This document shows, piece by piece, positions 11,561 to 24,868 of a stretch of 64,000 nt of DNA. The notes under the pieces are model-generated. The model was not told the DNA's origin. It searched no databases and worked only from the letters and a program-made list of their open reading frames with translations. A program made the translations under genes and the position numbers. The first letter of the stretch is position 1, and every line of letters begins with the position of its first letter. This DNA is from Dillenia suffruticosa. Its lineage: Eukaryota > Streptophyta > Magnoliopsida > Dilleniales > Dilleniaceae. The stretch spans positions 13,667,001 to 13,731,000 of the forward strand of contig JAVTVX010000021.1 of the NCBI GenBank assembly GCA_033439265.1. Direction: 5' to 3'.

Positions 11561-12021
11561 AACTAATTCTCAAATTGCATTCAATTAAAAAACAATCATA
11601 TTGCATTTCAAGTATTAAAAAATTAAGAAAAAATTGAACTCTTTTAGATTTTTTTTTCTTCAAGTCAAAATAAATGTTTTTACTTTCAATTTTTAAATAT
11701 TGCTTAATACTGCATTCAATTAAATTTTCGGAATCCCAAATTTTATAATTTTTGTTTAGTTAATTTTCTATTTTATGTCATAAATAAAAAGAATTAATCA
11801 ATAAAGTGAATGTTTGGAAAAATTCCATTAACAAATGATATTATTTCAGTAATTAAGACACATTTAATATATACCTTCTACGTACTAAAAGATATTAATA
11901 TTTTTTGAATAAAAGATAAATACCTAATTGATCTACTAATTGAACGTTGATATTTTTTAATTAAAGTTTCGAATTTAAATTTTTATATATGATAAAGACA
12001 GATGTCGGGACCTGACAGGAG

Positions 12022-12023
<2 letters not shown>

Positions 12024-12070
<47 letters not shown>
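12024..12070 (+). repeat. (GA)n microsatellite
   Basis: Uninterrupted GA dinucleotide run of 47 bases in intergenic DNA. Likely length-polymorphic. Confidence 0.97.
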
Positions 12071-12076
<6 letters not shown>

Positions 12077-12794
12077 TAAAAGTACACAGGATAACAAATA
12101 GAAATTGTTTGCTTGTTCTAGTTGGTTTGAGGGAGAAAGGTTACTTCCCTATTGATAATAAGCGTCAAAATCAAGTTGAAATGGGTCATTATTTTATTTC
12201 ATTACTTTATGACAAGAAGCAACTATCTCAAATTTCTCTTTCACACACACACACCCAATCATCATAATTCAAAGAGATGAATCTAGTGACCCCTCCCTCT
12301 TATGCCCATATTGGGACAACCCACCCACCCTTTGGTTTGTGGTTTGTGTTGCATGTCCCAAAGGTCTTTCTTAAGACAAAAATGCGAAAGATAATAGAAC
12401 CACAAAAATAAAAACAAATTCCCTTTATCATTGGATGTGTGAGAGAAGACAGAGCATGCATACATAGATGTATGTGTCAGCATAACACTATAGTTGAATG
12501 CCGACAAAAACTGTTTAAATAGTTATGGAGTTTAATTTAAGGGTTATTCTCCTGACGTTTGTTTTTTATTTTCAAGACTCAAATTCAAAACTTTGGTCAA
12601 TGAAGTTTAGTGTTCGGTCATTAAACCCACGTGTCGTTGGTCAAATTTTCGCTATTTAGTGGGGGATTTATAATAAATAAGTATTTAAGTCAAACTTACA
12701 TATTAAAAAAAAAAGAAATTGTTGCTAATGACCTTAGGCCGTACCAATACAAGTCCATAAGGGAAAAGTTCACGTCGAGTCTACCCAAATGCTG

Positions 12795-12890
12795 GGTTTG
12801 GGCCTATTGGACTCGGAAGGATAGCCCAACCACTTGTTATTACAACAATAATTGCTACCATGGCCCATGGGCTTCAAGCCAATCATCTTT
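12795..12890. promoter_or_regulatory. cluster of site II-like TGGGC motifs without a gene
   Basis: Contains GGTTTGGGCCTATTGG, ATAGCCCAACC and ATGGCCCATGGGCTTC within 100 bases. Such TGGGC[C/T] groups are typical of plant promoters bound by TCP factors, but no coding region begins within several kilobases on either strand. It may be a relict promoter, a non-coding transcript promoter or chance. Confidence 0.3.
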
Positions 12891-14589
12891 TGGGTCAAAT
12901 CATATCCAGATTTGTTGCGATAAACAGCCACCAAACCCTCCTCTGATAGCTGCATCGACACATGCCTGACTTTTTTAAGTTATAAATTAAATTAATAACA
13001 ATTTTTACTGAAAATTTTTTATCATATATAAAATATTCACAACACACATATCACGCGTAAAAATTGTCAATTAGTATTATTTAAATATATTTGAGATATT
13101 TTAAGAATATCAAAAATTAAAAAAATATATAAAATCTCGCATATTTATAATTGTTATAGAACATACATCACCAAGCCTACTTTATTTATTTATTTAATTT
13201 AATTTTTCTAACATTTTTTAATCTCTCTATAACATAAATACTTGTGCCCACTTTTATTGAAATCGGAAGATAAAAATTGATTTGACTTTTAAGATCCAAA
13301 GTGAAGAGAGAGAGAGAGAAGATGCATTCTTTCCCCTTCATTTTCATTTTCTTATTTTTTTTTATTTATTTTTCATATATAATTCATATTATCGACCCAA
13401 CTTAATAAAATAAAAATACCATTATAAAAAAATAATCATATAAATGAGTAAATTTATAAAATTTTTAGAACTAAAATAAGATTTAATTTTACTATAAAAA
13501 TGCAAATTTTATTTATTAATATCTCCTTTGGTTTCAAGTCATCTCGTGCCTCTCGGCCAATGCCTTGCTCGGCTGGTGATGGGAGATAACTTTGATGACC
13601 TCGTCGCTCTTCGTGGGGGGGAATATTCTCTTATAAAGTACTTCTATCCTTTCACGGCTTCATGCATTGATAACTACATAAGCAAGAGTTTTCATAAAAT
13701 CAAGCTGCAAGGTTAGAAATTTTTTTTTTTTATTTAGATAAAAAAGTTAAATGATAATTTATCGATTAATTTTTATTAATTCATTAATTAGCGACCGTTG
13801 AATCATAAAATAATTAGTAATCGTCGAACAATAATCTAATACCTACTTATTGTAAGTATCATTATTTATATAATAATAATAAAATCATATAAAACACATA
13901 AATTTATCGAAACATAGTGATGAAAAAGAAAAAGTCGATAACCGTTATACATGAAATGAAAAAATAGAATAAGTGATCATCGTTGGATCAGATAAAAAAT
14001 CAATTAAAAAAAGTCAATAAAAATAATTCAGAATTAATTTTTTTTAAAAGGTGACGAAAAATCAAAAAATGTCATGAAAGATCTTAGAAAATCAGAGACA
14101 ATCATACAAGTTTTCTTCACAGGATCCGGACCCTAATTTTGGTGCAAATGGGATCTCCCAAATCATGGATCACCTAAAAAATGGGAAAATGAATTCCTAA
14201 AAAATAATAATTAGAAAATTATGCAAATATATAATATCAATATAAAAAGAATATATTTTCTATATAAAATATATTTAATTAAATTTCTTAATTAGTGATC
14301 AGACACCGATTAATATTTTTCATAATTAATCTATATATAATCGCTCATTTATGAATTTCTTCTCGATTTATACTTAACAAAAATATGTTAGAATTAAGTT
14401 CTGATTATAATTTTATTTCTTAGATATATAATATAAAAATAAAAGTATTTTCATATTAGAATATATTCTTAATAAAATTTTGTAATCAGTGCTGGCGATC
14501 GTTAGTGTTAATAATTTTATAATTAATCAAATTAATTATTTGTACGATAGATATTTTAAGAAATATAAATATAATGTATTTTTAGAGGA

Positions 14590-14591
<2 letters not shown>

Positions 14592-14670
<79 letters not shown>

Positions 14671-14679
14671 TGTGTGTGT
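14592..14679 (+). repeat. (GA)n then (TG)n compound microsatellite
   Basis: About 77 bases of GA run straight into TG repeats. It lies about 300 bases upstream of the inferred 5' end of the RING gene, followed by a (CT) tract at 14857-14878 and an (AC) tract at 14975-14989. Apparent open frames across it (Arg-Glu or Ser-Leu repeats) are artefacts of the dinucleotide. Confidence 0.97.
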
Positions 14680-14889
14680 TGACCGTCGAGAAAACGGTCC
14701 GTTTCTAAAAAAGTGTTTTTTCTTCCCAAATCTTAGAAAATTCCTCAAAAGGAAAATGACAAACAACATTAACAAAAATCACAGAAATAAAAATAAAATA
14801 AAAAACAATAAACATAAATAGAAACAAAAACAAAAAGCCCCCCAGTTCAAAAATTCCTCTCTCTCTCTCTCTCTCTCTGACCCTATTCA

Positions 14890-15104
14890 TTTACCTATTG
14901 CCCAGTGGCTTTGTCGGATTTCGATCGTCTTTCTCTCCGAACACAAATAAAGTTCACCTAACAAAGACAAATAAACACACACACACACAGAGAAGAGGCT
15001 TTGTGTTGGAGGTCAGAGAACGCTTCTACAATCGCTTTCAAGCAACACCCAGAAAAATTTTCGGCCGAAATTAAAGGATCGGTTGATTAATTGATCATTT
15101 TAAG
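14890..15104 (+). other. non-coding first exon of the RING-H2 gene (inferred)
   Basis: A GC-richer segment containing no ATG ends at a good donor TTTAAG|GTACTT (GT at 15105-15106). The matching acceptor is TTTGCAG at 18286-18292, and the next exon carries the coding start at 18402 with no upstream ATG in between. The transcript start is approximate. The resulting 5' UTR intron of about 3.2 kb is common in plant regulatory genes and can enhance expression. Confidence 0.55.
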
Positions 15105-16869
15105 GTACTTTGAAGGTTAACTTTATGTTGAATTTTTTAGTCTTGTATCTGAAATTTTTGATTTTATGGTCACTTTTTGTTTGATGAATGGTCTCTGTGG
15201 ATTTGTTTTTTGGTTGTGAAGGACAGATTATCAAGACCATTTAGGGTTTTTATTTTCCCCTTAAATTTTGACAGTTCCAATGAGGGTTCTTTTTTTTTTT
15301 TTTTTCAATCGCTATGCATCACAACCCATTGTTCAGTTTTTTGTCTGCATTATGAAATTTGGGTCTGATAGTTAGATCTTTTACACTTGATCAATGTTTC
15401 TATGGCTTGAGGTTTTGGATTTTGTGGTGGTTATGGACTAGAATTTTCTGTATCTTATGTTTATGATGAGGCACACAATACTATGTCAATTCTTTGTTCA
15501 TTGGTTCATTCCTTAAAATTGTGAAATTCTAGTCACCACCCATGTTTTTCTCCTTGAAATTATGTACATTTTTTGCTATAGTGTGTTGGTTTGCATTTTT
15601 CTGTGCATGTTCAGCAGTTGGTAATGGCGTGGTTTCATATACGGGATTGCTAATAAACCTGATTGGCATTTTGTTGGAGGTGGTGAGAGCGCGTTTGTTT
15701 TTGTTCTGGTAGCTGGTACTAAGAACAAGTGTTGGTTGGTTGCGATGAACACTCAGCATTTGTTTTACTAGAATGGTGTTCTTCTTGTACATCTGCATCT
15801 GTATTAGTGATATGGAGTTCTCTGTGTAATAACATGTGACATGACTTGTTTATTGAACCAGATTACTGCATCACATTGGGGGTTGGAGGTGATCAACCTG
15901 CACATATGTTTGTTGATCAAGTTCAGTGCATGTAACGACAAAATGGTGAAAATGGGAAGAGCAGATTCAATAGTAATATTCTTGAAAGCTGCATATAGAA
16001 ACAAAAGAGTTGAGAGAGAGAATCGTTGTAGTAAACATTATTTGACATGTTGATCGGAAGTAGTCAGTCAGTTCTCACTCAACTTGATCAATGGGCTGGG
16101 GGGGTTTCTTAAACAGAGGATTCCTATATTAGGAAAGAATGATACAGGAATGAGATTATCCCTAAGTCTAATTAGGCATTAAAGTCCTCCTTCCATATCT
16201 CCCTGACAACCTGCATTTGCATTCATAGCACAGGTTTGAAATTAATAATGCTCATGCTTGTTTATATTAGCCTTCTTAATCCAGCATTTATTCTTAGAAT
16301 GGTTCGTTATTGTTTCTGATATTGTAACTGTGGTTATTTAATGGTATAAATTTAGAGAATCAGCGGAGGATCTGCTGAATGGTTTCTTTCAATCCTAGTA
16401 AGTAATTTTCCAATTAGACTTTAAAAAGGAATGAAATTTCATTTTTGAAGTGTCCCAGTACTATAATCATTTTGCTTGAAAGAGGGTGTGATATGCACGC
16501 TTAGTATGATCAAGCATATAGAAGTTTTTTGCAGCCTACTAGGTCCATAGTTTCATTGTCATGGTTATAATCTAAAGTTAAGTTTCCAAGTGTAGTTGAT
16601 GGCTTTCAGTTTTAAGTACAGCCATAAAGTGAATAACAATGGCTTTGCATTTGCCTTACCTTTCCAAGTATTCCATGATGAATGGTCAGCACTAATAATG
16701 ATATGTGAGGTACATTGCATGTGCACTTCAAGAGAGGACAATGGAGGAAGAGGCGATTCTGATCCCATAGCTGAAATCCTATTGTTGACATTGTTTTTTA
16801 TCTTATTCAAGGTTGAGACACTCGTAATGCTGGAGTTTCTTACCTTGGGGGGGGGTGTATCACCCTCAG

Positions 16870-18110
16870 TCATGCTTGTGTGTCTAGCGTTTCCTTATAT
16901 TTTCTCTCCCTTTTAAGGATTTTTGTTTGGGGAGTCGATAAGGTTGAAAAGTTGAGGAGAGACTTTTTTTGTTCAGCTGTGTTTTGATTAGGAGAAAACA
17001 TTTGGTTAGCTCGGATCAAGTGTCTAAACCTAAGTTTTGCAATGGGTTTTGTCTTGGTAATGTGGTATCCTAGAACATCTCTTTGGCAAACAATGGCTTT
17101 GGAGATTCCTCCTAGGACCCAATTCTCTTCAGCACGAGTGTTATAAAGAGTAAGCATGGACTATGACATACTTGGGATGCTAATGCTAGAGTGGAGTTGT
17201 ACAATACTTTTCTTTGGTCCTTAAAGTGGGTGATGGTTTTCGTGTATTATTTTGGGAGGATCCATGGATTGGGGATTTGGCCTTTCTTGTCTTTATAGGC
17301 TATCGAGACTTCACTTTGCTCCTATCAAAGATTTATATTATTGGAACAGACATATGTCTTATGGGGAATATTTTAGGAATCTTAATGATAAAGAATTTGT
17401 TGAGTTTCTTCTTTAATTTCTCTCCTTTAGGGTAATGAACCTTCTCTTCATATTCTTGACGCTAAGGTTTGAAGTCTTGATTCTTTGGGGATTTATATAT
17501 AAATCTCCTTTTATCATCTAATTAGTCTTTCCCAAAATCCTCCTTTTCAATTAAACAATTTTTTTTGGAAGACAAAGGTTTGGTCCATAGTGCTAAATAA
17601 AATTAATACCAATGATCTTCTTCAAAAGAGTTGACTTTATAAAGCTATCTCCTTAGATGTATGTGTCATGTGCTACATCAACTCCACATTATAAAGCTAT
17701 CACTTTGGATAAATGTGTCGTGATAATGATTAGATTTGCCCTAAGAGACTTCATGATTTGTTTCTCATTAGATGCTTTGGAGGGAAGAAAGATGCTTGGC
17801 TGTTGGGGAATTGTGCATTTTTGGCTATCCCATTTTGCATTTGGAGAGATTAGAATGCCAGAATTTTTCGTGATCAGTTGATTGAAGCTGCTTCTCTTTT
17901 ATGGGACAAAAATATTTTTATACCTTTTTGTGGGCCCATGTCTCAGGGATTTATATAGACTATAGCCTAGAGGACCTAAAGAGAGATACGCATGTTGTGC
18001 TTTGTCCCCTTTGTTTCTCTAGTTGTTGAGGTTGTCTGATCCCCTTTGTTTCTTGTATTATTTCTTCTCTCATAAATATAGTTGTTTTTCTATATATATA
18101 TAAAAGAGAA
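16870..18110 (+). mobile_element. degenerate LINE (L1-type) 3' fragment in the 5' UTR intron
   Basis: Conceptual translation, shifting frame several times, recovers the C-terminal part of a plant L1 reverse-transcriptase polyprotein: VEKLRRDF near 16940, a LARIKCLNL-type segment, NGFGDSS and VIKSKHGL (17090-17155), VGDGFRVLFWEDPWIGDL (about 17225-17280), then a zf-RVT-like region with FFWKTKVW and INTNDLLQ (about 17560-17630) and a tail resembling NARIFRDQ (about 17850). The tail ends in a TA/A-rich stretch near 18095-18107. It is in sense orientation with the host gene and is disabled by stops and frameshifts. No 5' part of the element is visible. Confidence 0.75.
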
Positions 18111-18401
18111 GCATTTTGAGCCGTACTTTAAGAAACCAGTTGTACTATGTCGTTACTGCTCTAAATTAGCTGTTCCATATATATATAAGCACTAAAACTT
18201 ATGTTTTGAACATTTCAAAGATTCACCATTACTCTGGTTTATTTTTCATTTGTTTAAGCCATTTTTTATGACATACTTGTTTGGCTTTGCAGGTCAAAAA
18301 CCTTAATTTGTGCAAGAGGTGCTTCCCGTGGTTGTCACTGTGCAGGAGCAGCATCGTTAAGTATCCGCTAGTCCTTTTTAGAGGAGAATAGATAAATCCT
18401 G

Positions 18402-21400
18402 ATGCAAGGACAGAGGAGTACAGTTGATTCATTTCCTGATATTATTGACCTTGACCCAGGGTCTGTCTCCACTATTAATGGTATGAATCAGCAGGTTTCT
18501 TGGAATAGCATGTTAAATCCACTCGAAAGTCGATTGCCAAATCCTGGGGTCAATTCGGGAGATACAAATATTTCATACATGAATGCCATGAGTCAGGATA
18601 ATCGGTGCTTAAGCAGCTGGAGTTCTGGGGAATCTAGCTCTAGTTCAATGAGCCAAAAGCAGGTCATTGATGATGAGATGAAGATGGGGCATGATTGGTC
18701 ATCTTCTAATGCACGTGGTGGAACTGGTCTCAGGTTGGAAGAAAGGCAATTTGAACCAGCTAATGTGCGTTATGGAGATGGTGTTAATTTAGGCTTGAGC
18801 AGCAATCCTGCTGTACATTTGCCTTTATATCCCCAGAGTTCTACATTGACTCAAAGGCCTCACAATTTTAATCTTCATGGTGGATATTTGGACACTTTTG
18901 GAGATAGTGGACATGGCATGGGAGCAGGTACACACCCTAGTTTTGGCAAGGCTTCTCAATCAGAAATAGAGCAGATACCATCCAGTCGTGCACCTGATGG
19001 TGTTGCTTCTACTTCTGGAAGCTCTGTGTATTTAATGGAGGGAAATGATGATGAGCCGGGTTCTTCTTTGGGGGGCTGGGGCTTGTCCTGTAAGAGAAAG
19101 GCTCTGGAAGGTACCTCTGGGCACACATATTCAGGCGGAAGCTCGAACTGCTTTTCCCAAGCTGAAAACAGTGTATGGCAACCTGTACCTCCCTGTCTTA
19201 ATGCCTCTAGCAGCTTAAGTATATCCCGACTTCCAGAGGGTTCCGCTGGTGGTAGTGCTTTAGATCAAATGAACCCTAGAACTGGGCCCGGTGGGAGAGG
19301 AGGTGCTTCAGATGGATTTCCTTCTTTAAGTATCAGTGGAAATGCAGAGAGCTCATTAAGAAATTTTGGTCGGAGAATGGATCCTGGACATCCACGGGAT
19401 CATGGACCAATTAATTCATCTGCAGTAGGGAGTTCCACACGACATTCTAATGCTTATTTGCCCCATCAGTTTTCTGGACCTCCAAGTGATACATTGGACC
19501 CCCGCTCAGTGGGAGTATCAAACAATACTTCTGTGCCCCAGTATCAGCCTCATGTAGTCCATGTTCCTGTTTTTTCAAGAAATGTTCATCACACCCCTTG
19601 GAATGGGGCTTCTAGTTCTAGAGCTGGCAGTTCATCAAGGTCTCTTGGCCTTCCTGGACAAGGACCGGCCATAATAAGAGAAGAGTCAAGCTCAAGAGGA
19701 ATCCTGAGGGAGCAACCTATGTTTCCTCCGGCAACTGAGACAAGAAATTTGGCACAAGATTCATCTACTTGGAATTTAGGCTCCATAAATATTGCTACCC
19801 CTGGAGGTGTTGGTTTGGTGTCACGAGCTGGTCCCAGTTCAGGAATTCATGCTATACCTACTCCTGGCTGGATTCTTCATGCCAATGCCCCAACGCAAAG
19901 TCAGCATCGATTATCAGATTTTGCACCCTGGACTTTATTTCCATCCCTTGAATCTGATTCTGGAGTTCATAATAATCAATTTGCTCCCCAAACTCTGGGC
20001 CTTTCTGCTTCCTCACAAGAGGCTGTGACTTCATCTGGCGCTAATAGACTGGGACATCAGCATCAGCAGTATTCCAGATCAGCAATCTTGGGGAGCAGAC
20101 AGAATGATGAAGTTCTTGATAGAACCCATTCATGGCGCGCTATAGCTACTGATATTGAGGGGAGGCAGAGGCTATTAACTGAGGTTAGTTCTAACATTGA
20201 GACTGTATTTCCCTTTTTCTTGTTCTGTGGTTGCATGATCCGCAATAATGTTACCTTGTTATGACACTTTTCTTGGTCAAAAGAGAAAGATGGGTACTGT
20301 TAGCAGATCAAGTGTTAGGCTGCAGAAGTATTTTAATAAGAGCTGTTTGCTAATGTAATATTTTACTTTTAACGGCTGCTTTTTTAAAATTTAATATCTT
20401 GATCACATCAATTTTTGTGTGACTTTTTCTTTTTCCCTTAAGACATCTTTGCTATGGATCTCACTGATGTTGTCTTCATCCCTAGGGTCTGCTATCTTAA
20501 CATTCAAATATAAAGTTTCATAGAAAGCCACTTAAGATTTTCTCTTATTCACTACAAACTCTATTGCTTCTTCTCCTACATTCACTTCTTCCACCATCTG
20601 CAACTACCCTACATTTTATGATACATAGATACTTAAAGCAAAGCATACCCATAATGGTTATGTATCAGACATGTCTCCTGTCCAATATTTGCCACATATG
20701 TGTTAGATACTTCATATGGCATATCCGATTTTTCATTTTTATAATTTTTAAAACCTCTTTACCTTCTCATATACTTCGTCAAATACTCTAGGGGTACTAA
20801 AATTTTTTATTGACTGATATATGTTTTTCTCACATAGTTTTCAAACAATATGAATTTTTTGGATGCTTATGTTTTTTGAAATGTTAATTTTAGTTGCTTT
20901 GTGAACGACGTGAATCGTCTATTTATTAAGATAAATTTTTGTTCGAAAATTCTAAGCATAAATAACATTGTTATTGCATTGTATCCATGCTATGCCATAA
21001 CTCTTAATTGGAATTTGTTCCAATGATACCATATGAGCTTGTCCGGAATAACAAAGTTTCAATAGCTAGTTGTTGATGCTGAGGGTGGGTTACTTGTGGT
21101 TTTTAGTTTCAGGTTTAGATAATTGCATACAGACTGAAAATTGGAAAATTTGTTTGACTATACAGTTTTAGGCTGTTTTTGTCTTTTAGTTATGAATTCT
21201 TTTGGCACTGCTCCAAGCAGCAGGTTTTTGCTTTCTCCTGGTCTTATTTTCTGCACTTGTCTTACTGTTGATGCATCTTTCTTCTTGTTGCTTAAAATTG
21301 TGTTCCTTGTACAAGGGGATTTTCTGGAAGCAATCATCTGCATATGGTGCTGAGTTCGTGGAGAGAAGGTCAAGAGACACTTTTGTCATCTTACCTAATA

Positions 21401-24400
21401 AATAAGTTTAAATTGCTCTTTATTCTTGGGTATTGGATCATTATTGCAGTAGTTCTATGACACATGAAAAGAGTATAGGATATGATTCTCTTTAAATACA
21501 AAAAGAGAGTATAGGATAGGACATTTTATGGTTGTTGCAAGATGTTGAGAATGACAGCTTGGACACAAAGAAACAAAATGTTTGTGTATCAAAGTAAATC
21601 TTAGTAAATTCCTCAAGTTTAGATTTTGGAAATTTTATAGTTGATAGATGATGATCGGAAGAGCCCTATTCACAAACTCTTGAGAAAATTTACAGGAATG
21701 AAACCCATAATGATGATGACTACTATAGCTTGTGTCTCCAACAAGTGTTAGAGATGTCCTTTTGTTTAAAACATTAAAAGAACGGAGATTTCAATAAGCA
21801 TACTTGACACAAACAGCGTGAGAATTGGACATTTGTCATAACTGTTGCAACTTTCAGTACAAATGCAGCTTCCATTTAAAATGTCTGCTCCTCAAGAGTT
21901 TTTAGGAGGTATTTGGCCTGACAATTGGTGGGGCTTGGAGAATTGATTATTCCATGAGAAATGTATTCCACTATGGAGATGGAATGGAGCAAAATTGACG
22001 CGATGCTGAAATGCAAATGTACATGCAAGCCTGTAAAATATCCAGATGTGCATTCTATCCTCTTACTAGATAAGGAAGTGGATGTTGTGTACTTTTTGCA
22101 GGGTTGTTGATTGTTCTCTCTATGTTGCTTCTGTTAGGTTGATAAGCCAAGCTAGTGTTGTCTCTTGGAATTTTGCACCATTTTCATGATATGCATAATT
22201 GGGGTGTTTTAGGGTTTAGTACCTTGCGCAATTTTTCAAAATAGCTTCCACTTTTGAACTCATGAAGAAGACGCTATGGATTTTTAAAAAGTCTAGATTG
22301 CTCTGTTCTCTTGCAACAGTTTAGCTAATCATGGTTGACCCCTCTAGGATGAAGGTGACGAGGGTGAACAAATATTTATTCAAGTATTCATGTAATGTGC
22401 TGAATTTATCAATGTTATTTTCAGAGTCACGTGTAAGAGTTTTTGAGTTTTTAAAAAGAAACATGATTAACATGTGTTCTTAGGAGGATTATTGTTATTT
22501 TTTTTTCCCCTAAATTTATGTGACATCTTCAAATCGGTCCTTGGAATAGAATACTTTTTCTTCCTGGATCTACTTTGGCTAATAAAGTTTTAACTTGCAG
22601 CTAATATTCTTTTTTCTTTCCCATGTAACAGCTTCGACATATCCTGACTGCAGTTCGTAGGGGCGAGAGTATAAGAATGGAGGTTTTTCCCAGACTTTCT
22701 TTATATAATTTCGTTTTCCTTTGAATTTAGTATCTCCCAAGATGAAAATATTTTGCTTCCTATATCCGAAGAGGAACATACAGTTGGGTTAGGTTAATTT
22801 TAATCTCTTCCTCTGCAACCTCCACCGTCCTTGAATGCTTTTCAGTTTGGTAAGTGGGTTAGATACTGGTCCAATCTACCCTTTTCTCCCTTTTTAAGTT
22901 CAAGTAGCAGGGATATGTCACTTTGATCCTACTTTATTTACTTTGCATGTCATTTGTTTGAGTACATAGGAAAAACTACCTGAGTAATAGTTCACTTATG
23001 AGAAGGGTGCCTCCCCCCCTTTCCCTATCACAAATTGGATAACTTTTCCCTAGTGTAGATGTAGGCGATTTAAATTCATGTCCCAACTATTAATATGGTT
23101 TTAATAAATATCTTTTAGTTAGATAGTCAGATAATCAAAATCTAGCTGCAATGCATCATCTCTTAGGAGTGGTGGTCCTAAAAATTTTTCTCAAGAGGGC
23201 CAAACTATACCTTCAATAATTCATAATTAAAATAAAAAATTATTTAATATCAAATAATATATACATATATATATATATAGATATAGATAAAATACTTACT
23301 ATACAATATAATGTAAAAAGCTTTAAAGAATTTAATTACAAAAATCAGTATCACTTGAGTTTTGCTCTACGATCTTTGATAGTACTGAATTGTTCTTTTG
23401 TAGTACAAAATTCTTCTATAATTGAATATGTGCTTAACTTCATAGTTGGCGTTGTGATCTATTTTCTTCAATCAAATTAACCAATATTTTGTCAAAAATT
23501 ATAATAAAGGTAACCCATAATATATTGCTAGTTTCATTTTTGTTGGAGATTACAAATCTTGTTGACCTTAGGAAACATGTGATTATTGGGGCACGGCTCT
23601 GACCTTTTAACTCTTATAAACTCAAAGAAAGATTCCTCCTAGCTTAAAAGGAAAAGGAGGTTGAAAAGAAAAGGAAAAAAGATGTCAAAATGAAATACAT
23701 TAATGGACAGAATTCAATCATGTAGAACAGAAAGATGTAAAGAAAAATTTTAATTTAACATGTGGGGTTAAAAAAAAAAAACCCAATAATAATTTTAAAA
23801 AGTATTCCTTTTCTTTTAATGTGAACTCTATGTAACTTTAGAAGAATTTCTTTTCAAAGTATAATATAATAGAAAAGATAAGAAGTTAGGGGTACCAAAA
23901 TATCTTATTTGCCGTCACCTGACCTTTTAAAACCCTAGGTACACAGGATATTTTGAAATTTTAGTCCCCCTGGTGAGGTGGCTGCCTTTGTCTCTTGAGT
24001 GTGAAGCAAATACATTCTCTTCTGTGAGCTGGTGCTATTAGAACCAACAATATTAGCTCTGCTTACTCTCTCACTTGAATGTGTTCATCCAGGACATGAT
24101 CCTTTTTGATCCATCGATATATCAAGGAATGGCTGAAGTGCATGACAGGCATAGAGATATGCGGCTTGATGTTGATAACATGTCTTATGAGGTAAGTATA
24201 TGTTGAAAGAAATTTTCCTGGATTTGTTTAAGAGGGTTGTTCTTTTGGTAAGCTAAGACAATGACTTGGTTGGCAGGAATTGTTAGCCTTAGAGGAGCGC
24301 ATAGGCGATGTGAATACTGGGTTGTCTGAAGAAACAATATTGAAGAGTATGAGACGTCGAGATTACATATCTATTGCTGCAGGAACATCCTCGGAGTTGG

Positions 24401-24868
24401 AGCCATGCTGTATATGTCAGGTGCTACTCAAATTCTTATCCGAAGCAACAAAAATGAACGTTAATACTAAGAAAAATGCTTTTCATCATGTTTTGGCCCC
24501 GATTTCCTCATGGCTGTCGTGGCATGAGTTGGGTGGCCTTTCTTTCTTTCTGTCTTCCTTTTTTTTTTTTTTTTTTTTATAATGATCTGGATGCCCTCTT
24601 ATGCATTATTATGATCAATCACCATGTTGCCACTCAATGAGTAGAAGTCCTCTAAAACTAAGGAGGACATTCAAAATTGCAATTTGGCTGCTTAACGAAC
24701 CATAACCATTCTTCTTGCTCGTGGTAGGAGGAATATGATGTTGGAGATGATCTTGGAATACTGGACTGCGGGCATGATTTCCACATCAATTGCATTAAGC
24801 AATGGTTGATGCTGAAGAATCTCTGCCCCATTTGCAAGACTACGGCTTTGTTTACTGGAGGGGGTTGA
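18402..24868 (+). CDS. RING-H2 E3 ubiquitin ligase, MBR1/MBR2 type
   Basis: Five coding exons: 18402-20183, 22632-22682, 24093-24191, 24277-24420, 24728-24868; all junctions are GT-AG and phase 0. Product is 738 residues. The first 594 form a long disordered Ser/Gly/Asn-rich region starting MQGQRSTVDSFPDIIDL. Then come ILTAVRRGE, DVDNMSYEELLALEERIG (the conserved helix before the RING) and a C3H2C3 RING: C688-x2-C691, x14, C706-x-H708-x2-H711-x2-C714, x10, C725-x2-C728. The protein ends 10 residues later. Architecture and N-terminus match MED25-BINDING RING-H2 PROTEIN 1/2 of Arabidopsis (about 670-700 residues), nuclear E3 ligases that promote flowering by turning over Mediator subunit MED25. 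Orthology is inferred. Other large RING-H2 proteins with the same C-terminus (RHG1A-like) belong to the same group. Introns of 2.4 and 1.4 kb follow exons 1 and 2. Confidence 0.93.

Larger units (their letters stand above)
8570..14580. other. 6 kb AT-rich divergent intergenic region
   Basis: Lies between the Harbinger-derived gene (-) and the RING gene (+). No supported gene. It holds a (TA)n tract near 9540-9553, short T/C-rich runs near 10800-10830, SINE-like fragments (about 11478-11560 and 11920-12000), a (GA)n tract at 12024-12070 and a cluster of TGGGC motifs at 12795-12890. The frame 13528-13716 (+) is in a slightly GC-richer patch, but I recognise nothing in it. Confidence 0.55.

Noticed and set aside
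14489..14821. Frames with long Arg-Glu or Ser-Leu repeats
   Set aside because: Translation of the (GA)n microsatellite; similar artefacts occur at 32507-32937, 35169-35369 and 43338-43692.
16596..16916. Plus-strand 106-codon frame in the RING gene leader intron
   Set aside because: No domain, and its end overlaps the start of the LINE remnant.
23160..23945. Possible MITE starting GGAGTGGTGGTCC
   Set aside because: The head resembles common plant repeats, but no matching inverted end could be shown.
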